Part shown: positions 60,122 through 64,000 of the stretch, piece after piece
Layout: each line of letters starts with the position of its first letter
Position numbering within the stretch: position 1 is the stretch's first letter
DNA from: Caldifarciminota bacterium UBA5631
GTDB lineage: Bacteria; Hydrothermota; Hydrothermia; UBA1063
Direction: 5' to 3'
Assembly (NCBI GenBank): GCA_002421425.1
Contig: DIJZ01000020.1
Location: forward strand, 15,762 to 79,761
DNA length: 64,000 nt
Made by a program: the position numbers and the translations under genes
The notes under the pieces: model-generated
Seen by the model: the letters and a program-made list of their open reading frames with translations, nothing else
What the model was told of the DNA's origin: nothing
Database searches by the model: none

Positions 60122-61648
60122 TCAGAATACTAAATATTTCCTGCGGTTCCTGAAAAGAATATTTCTGCCTTCTCGTCTCACTTTTCTCCCCGTGATATCA
60201 AGAGCCTCCGGAAGAGAGTCAACTACGCTGTTGTAATAAGGTGTATCAGATTCTTCCAGCACAAACGTATCTGGAAATACCGCAAAATATGCCAGGCGAC
60301 CATCAAGAGGCGAAAAAACTCTAAGCTCAATACGGTAGTTGCCCGGCGCAAGTTTCAAAAGAAAGTATGAAAGCACCGTAGTCACTGAATCTCTGAGAAA
60401 ATTATCCTTGTAAACCAGCAAGGAGTTATTCCACCTGGATGCCTTCACCAGCCCTGGAAAGGAAACTTCTATACCTCTTTTGCCGTATCTTCTTTCTGCA
60501 ATGAGTGTATCCACCGAGGAAAAATATTCGTCTCTTATCGTGTTAATCACCACATCCAGGAAGTGTGTCTCTCTTTCAAAGGCTAATTTCCGGTACTTTA
60601 CATAATTTTCCCTTATTTGAAGAAGGGAAAGAGGAAAGTAAGCAGATACACCACAAGCACTCTCAAAAACACCATTCCCCTTGGAATATATAATAAAGGG
60701 AAAAGGCTCATATTGAAATTTGCCCAGAAAATCTGTTAGATCAACAAAAGGCGCAAAACTGTCCTGTACCTCGTTGGAATAAAGATTGTAAGTTAAGGAA
60801 GAAAGACGGTACTTCATAAGGGTGAAGGAACTTGTGTAGTAACTTTCATTGACGAGTCTTTCAATTATAAATTTGGATTCGTTAAGTCTTTCAAGGTCAT
60901 ACAGTGACATTGAAACTGTGTAATCAAGGGAATCATACTCTACAACATAGTTCCATACTACGCGCTGCAGGAAAGAAACCAAACTACGTAAAACAGAATT
61001 AGAATCCATAAGGATTTTTCTATAGTTCAGCCCGGTGGCCGGCACCAGTGCAGGAGAGGCTACAACATACTTAGCTTTACCTTGCAACTCCCACAGAACT
61101 TCAATTCCACCCATCAAACACGCATCCATTATTATAAAAGAGAATATAGAATCCGGAATTGCCCACTTTAGTTCCCCGTTGAACACATCAATGTAATTCC
61201 CCGATGTGGCATCAAAGGCTATACTTTTCGAAAAGGGATTCGCCACCTTCATCCAGGAAGTTCCGTGTCCCCAGAGAACAAGACCATATTGATCCGAAGG
61301 ATAGTTATCCCTTAGATATCTGATAAAGAAGTTAAGGGTGGAAGGGTCTCCACTGTCAAGATTTCCAAACTCTCTAATCTGTACGAGAAAAGTATCTCTT
61401 TTGACGTATATAAACGTACCGGGGTTGGTTGATCCGATTCCCCTGTCCGCAAAAATGACTACGTTTACTTTCTCACAGCAGGGTGAAGTCCTAATCTCCT
61501 CCAGATCAACGTCAGCCTGCGATGCGAGGTCGTTATCTGCAGCAAAGTACACCCCAAGAGTCAGAGGAAAACACTTCCCCGACACGATGGATACAAAAAT
61601 AAAAAGGGGCAGGATATTGAATCCTGCCCCTTTCAAAGTCCTTTTCAC
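60122..61648 (-). CDS. Clostripain-like (C11) cysteine protease, exported
   Basis: 508 residues with a GTG start. A hydrophobic segment (about residues 10-26, ILPLFIFVSIVSG) is the likely signal peptide. The C11 caspase-like fold shows VNVVIFADRGIG, the catalytic histidine in LVLWGHGTSW (about residues 124-133) and catalytic cysteine in IIMDACLMGGIEVLWEL (about 172-188). The C-terminus lacks a clear sorting domain. A terminator hairpin lies over codons 6-15 (separate entry) and no good RBS precedes the GTG, so the true start and expression are uncertain. Encoded next to PorV. Confidence 0.83.
   Translation of the reverse strand: MKRTLKGAGFNILPLFIFVSIVSGKCFPLTLGVYFAADNDLASQADVDLEEIRTSPCCEKVNVVIFADRGIGSTNPGTFIYVKRDTFLVQIREFGNLDSGDPSTLNFFIRYLRDNYPSDQYGLVLWGHGTSWMKVANPFSKSIAFDATSGNYIDVFNGELKWAIPDSIFSFIIMDACLMGGIEVLWELQGKAKYVVASPALVPATGLNYRKILMDSNSVLRSLVSFLQRVVWNYVVEYDSLDYTVSMSLYDLERLNESKFIIERLVNESYYTSSFTLMKYRLSSLTYNLYSNEVQDSFAPFVDLTDFLGKFQYEPFPFIIYSKGNGVFESACGVSAYFPLSLLQIRENYVKYRKLAFERETHFLDVVINTIRDEYFSSVDTLIAERRYGKRGIEVSFPGLVKASRWNNSLLVYKDNFLRDSVTTVLSYFLLKLAPGNYRIELRVFSPLDGRLAYFAVFPDTFVLEESDTPYYNSVVDSLPEALDITGRKVRREGRNILFRNRRKYLVF
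61603..61633 (-). terminator. Strong terminator after porV, overlapping the C11 protease start
   Basis: Minus strand: AAAGGGGCAGGAT (61621-61633), a 5-base loop, and ATCCTGCCCCTTT (61603-61615), a perfect 13-bp stem, followed by TTATTTTTGT. This has the form of an intrinsic terminator placed just after porV, but it lies inside the annotated N-terminal codons of the protease gene. Confidence 0.82.
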
Positions 61649-61651
61649 TTT

Positions 61652-62698
61652 TCAGAAGGAGTAAGAGAGCGTCACAAAGTGGTTAAGTCCCAGAAGCCCA
61701 TTGTCAGATACAGCGTAGTCAACAGCGATACGGGATGGACCAAATCCGATTTTCAGGCCAACACCACCAGAGAGACCGTAAGTGTACTTCTCTTCTTCCC
61801 ATTCATCGTAGCTTCTGTCAGGATCAAGTCTATAACCTCCGCGCAAATATAGCATCTTGTCGAAGCAGTACTCAATACCGGCCATAACCTTCTCTGCACC
61901 ATCATTGGGATGTGTAACATCAAAAGCAACTGTAAGCCTGTGCTGAGCAAAATCCACGAGGTCAGAAGCAAGCCCGATTCTAAACACAAGAGGTAATTTG
62001 TAAGGGGCAGTCTTAAACGTAGTAGGTAATGTTGAACCGCCGTAGTTGTAATAATCTACCCAGTCCTGGGGTATTGAACCTATGTCGAGATCAGGTCCCT
62101 TGAAAGACATATCTGCACCGAAGTTCTGCATGGACATTGCAATTCTGAGGTTCTTGAATCCAGTATTGTAATGTGTCCCCAGGTCAATGGCAAATCCAGA
62201 AGCGGACTCCCTCGCGATTGCTTCTCTTATTACTTTCAGCGTAAGCCCGAGGCCGAGCTTATCAGTAAGGGCTCTCGCATAAGAAAATCCCACAAAACTG
62301 CTCGAAGCGCTGAGCTCCGCTCCAGTACCATCGGGCTCATCCAGGGTGGTTTCTTCAAAGGAACCGTAGTTCATAAATCCAACCTGAATTCCGAAGGCCC
62401 CGTACGGGACAGGCATTGCGTAAGCAAGATAGCTGTAAGTAAAGTCGCCAATCCAGTCTGTATAGTTTGCAAGAGCAGCCGTTTCACGCACATTCTTGAG
62501 ACCTGCTGGATTGATTGATAGAGCATTAATATCATCGGAAATAGCAATAAAGGCTCCACCGAGACCCTGGACTCTTGCACTGGTGTTCACTTTAAGGAAT
62601 GATGCACCAGTGAAACCAACCTTGGTGAAGGTTGGTTTTTCCAGGAACGCAGCCGATGCCAGACCTACCATTAATAAGGTATATAAAAGTTTCTTCAT
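61652..62698 (-). CDS. porV: PorV/PorQ-family outer-membrane protein
   Basis: 348 residues. Signal peptide MKKLLYTLLMVGLASAAF. Features of the family: FLKVNTSARVQGLGGAFIA near the N-terminus, then INALSINPAGLKNV (about residues 56-69), WIGDFTYSYLAYAMPVPYGAFGIQVGFMNYG (strands), and a C-terminal LNHFVTLSYSF ending in an aromatic residue as expected for a beta-barrel. PorV is the shuttle of the type IX secretion system that brings sorted cargo to the attachment complex. It sits beside two cargo genes. The start has RBS GGAGGGG. Confidence 0.9.
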   Translation of the reverse strand: MKKLLYTLLMVGLASAAFLEKPTFTKVGFTGASFLKVNTSARVQGLGGAFIAISDDINALSINPAGLKNVRETAALANYTDWIGDFTYSYLAYAMPVPYGAFGIQVGFMNYGSFEETTLDEPDGTGAELSASSSFVGFSYARALTDKLGLGLTLKVIREAIARESASGFAIDLGTHYNTGFKNLRIAMSMQNFGADMSFKGPDLDIGSIPQDWVDYYNYGGSTLPTTFKTAPYKLPLVFRIGLASDLVDFAQHRLTVAFDVTHPNDGAEKVMAGIEYCFDKMLYLRGGYRLDPDRSYDEWEEEKYTYGLSGGVGLKIGFGPSRIAVDYAVSDNGLLGLNHFVTLSYSF

Positions 62699-62708
62699 GT
62701 CCCCCTCC

Positions 62709-64000
62709 TTAGAATATCAGCGCAATCTTGCCAGTTTTCTCTTTCCCGTCCGGAGTCTTTATATAGTAGATATAGATTCCGCTGGCTGGTCTGATTCCAT
62801 ACTCTGTCAGAAGATCCCACTTTACTTCTCCGTCATTTTCCGGAGTAACCTCTATTACCTTCACAAGATCACCACCAGGGTTATAAATCCTTATGGTTGC
62901 ATTCTTAGGAAGATTTGTAAATCTAATTCCGCCGGTTCTGAACTGTTTATCCTTATCAAGAGGTGTGAGGACATAATAAGGATTTGGAACAACCTTTACG
63001 TTGTTCAGGGTGTAATCGGGCACTGACTGCAACCCAGAAACCTCAATTTCATAATAATCAACGCTGGAAGGTATTCTTGTGACGGTGGAAGGAGCAAGAG
63101 TTCCGATTATCCACTCCGTTCCGTCAGCAGGAATCCCACCCTGGGTTGTGAAGTCTGCAAATCTCATTAAGTCAGTACCAGGAAGCCTTATGGCCATCAC
63201 ATAGCGAGCAAGTCCCGTAGTAGCCGTTGCAGGAATCTTCTCAACTGCTTTGAGTCTCAAAGCAGCAGGAGCTCCTGCACCGCATACGAAGGACCAGCCA
63301 GTTGCAATGCTGTCCCTACCCGCCACTGGGTCAAAAGGTATCGTAATACCCGTCAGCGTGTCCACAACTTCAAGGGTTACTGAATCTCCGTTATCCACGT
63401 ACTTCCAGGTAATCTTGTACGCTGAACCGGAGAAAAATGCACCTCTGGACTTAACTGGTTGTTTGTACATCTTCAGCGTAGAATCGTAGGTCCACTGAGA
63501 AGCAAGTAATTTCCAGGTGGTAGTGGGTGTTCCCACAAGGCTTGTGTCAACGGTGTAATAGCACTCAGGAAGATTAGTTTGGACCTCGAATGTGGGACCC
63601 GAAAGTACTGCACCATTGAAGAGAATATCCGATGGGAATATATACGTATATTTCGCAGCAAGTCCACCTGTGTCAGCAACCCAGAGAATCTGATTTGCAG
63701 GGATAAATGCAAGAGTATCGTGGGTCTCGTCTTCAAGGTAAGCAGAGAACAGAGGATATACAGTAAAGGTGGCCAGATCAGCTTTACGACTGCTCATACC
63801 TTCATAATTAAACCGCAAGTAGTATTTCCCCGGCTTCAGCAGAGCTGTATCTTTTGTAACAACAAATGCAGCATTATAGTTAAATGCATTTTCAATACCT
63901 TTCTTGGTAATCCTTACGGGATTATCAGGTATCGCCTCGTCTACAGGATTCTTGTGCGGAGTAACCAGGACTCTTCCAGGAGCACCTACAAGGGAGAACC
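62709..64000 (-). CDS. Large exported protein with C-terminal type IX sorting domain (5' end cut by window edge)
   Basis: The frame is open from the right edge to the stop at 62709, at least 430 codons; an internal TTG at 63818 is not the start because readable sequence continues upstream (GAPGRVLVTPHKNPVDEA). The body is beta-rich without a recognised enzyme motif. The last about 85 residues form a FlgD-like/type A sorting domain: LNNVKVVPNPYYVLTP, RIYNPGGDLVKVIEV, ASGIYIYYIKTPDGKEKTGKIALIF (read in parts). It precedes porV by 10 bases, so cargo and shuttle are co-transcribed. Confidence 0.85.
   Translation of the reverse strand, partial: FSLVGAPGRVLVTPHKNPVDEAIPDNPVRITKKGIENAFNYNAAFVVTKDTALLKPGKYYLRFNYEGMSSRKADLATFTVYPLFSAYLEDETHDTLAFIPANQILWVADTGGLAAKYTYIFPSDILFNGAVLSGPTFEVQTNLPECYYTVDTSLVGTPTTTWKLLASQWTYDSTLKMYKQPVKSRGAFFSGSAYKITWKYVDNGDSVTLEVVDTLTGITIPFDPVAGRDSIATGWSFVCGAGAPAALRLKAVEKIPATATTGLARYVMAIRLPGTDLMRFADFTTQGGIPADGTEWIIGTLAPSTVTRIPSSVDYYEIEVSGLQSVPDYTLNNVKVVPNPYYVLTPLDKDKQFRTGGIRFTNLPKNATIRIYNPGGDLVKVIEVTPENDGEVKWDLLTEYGIRPASGIYIYYIKTPDGKEKTGKIALIF

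Overview
This window comes from a thermophilic or heat-tolerant Gram-negative bacterium, most likely an uncultured lineage around the FCB group (candidate division WOR-3 / Hydrothermae-like). That placement is an inference. It rests on a PorV-like outer-membrane protein, three proteins with (or apparently starting) type IX secretion sorting domains, a type IV pilus/secretin operon, a large YfhO membrane protein, and a polyamine cluster with two aminopropyltransferases of the kind thermophiles use. Genes are packed tightly, with many 4-base ATGA overlaps. Promoters are close to the sigma70 consensus TTGACA-17-TATAAT.

Layout. 1-2066 (-): secreted LVIVD-repeat protein, cut by the left edge. 2067-2688: mostly empty. 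2689-11686 (+): maf; malic enzyme, orphan fumarase alpha, ilvE, rpiB and a glycosyltransferase; HD phosphohydrolase and rpe; then the ribosomal run rpsP-khpA-rimM-trmD-rplS and a DUF192 lipoprotein. 11715-26263 (-): one long pilus operon whose transcription order is TPR protein, MshEN/DnaA-like ATPase, PilM-PilN fusion, lipoprotein, PilO, AMIN-PilP, PilQ, four pseudopilins, PilY1, small protein, LemA. 26269-34251 (-): MurNAc salvage genes (MurU-AmgK fusion, NamZ), an EndoIII-like glycosylase, a GT2, a flippase-like protein and YfhO. 34340-39806 (+): class III aminotransferase, COG2403 GTPase, coiled-coil/metallo-beta-lactamase fusion, rlmN. 39782-45261 (-): holA, TPR, coaE, UbiA, phosphoesterase, cvpA, a small protein, cdd. 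45341-51486 (+): DUF59 protein, MTA/SAH deaminase, beta-CASP nuclease, Mrp, and a Tdh-like/Kbl-like pair that has lost its catalytic residues. 51489-58283 (+): polyamine operon (speD, two speE-like genes, pyruvoyl arginine decarboxylase, agmatinase), Mut7-C protein, Nnr, and a propeller-like protein. 58459-64000 (-): type IX cargo, clostripain-like protease, PorV.

How the genes work together. The polyamine cluster encodes a full route from arginine and SAM to spermidine, and probably to a longer tetra-amine. The nearby deaminase could process the MTA by-product. NamZ plus MurU-AmgK would take MurNAc from wall fragments straight to UDP-MurNAc. The pilus operon supplies the alignment complex, secretin and minor pilins, but no PilB, PilT, PilC or major pilin lies in the window. 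Instead it carries a DnaA-like AAA+ domain joined to the N-terminal domain of the pilus ATPases.

Most striking observations: the paired pseudo-Tdh/pseudo-Kbl; the MshEN-DnaA hybrid; a coiled-coil protein with a degenerate metallo-beta-lactamase domain; repeated leaderless promoters (-10 box only 6-8 bases from ATG); a perfect 14-bp hairpin inside rimM; a strong terminator overlapping the start of the clostripain gene; and a short reading frame in the speD leader.
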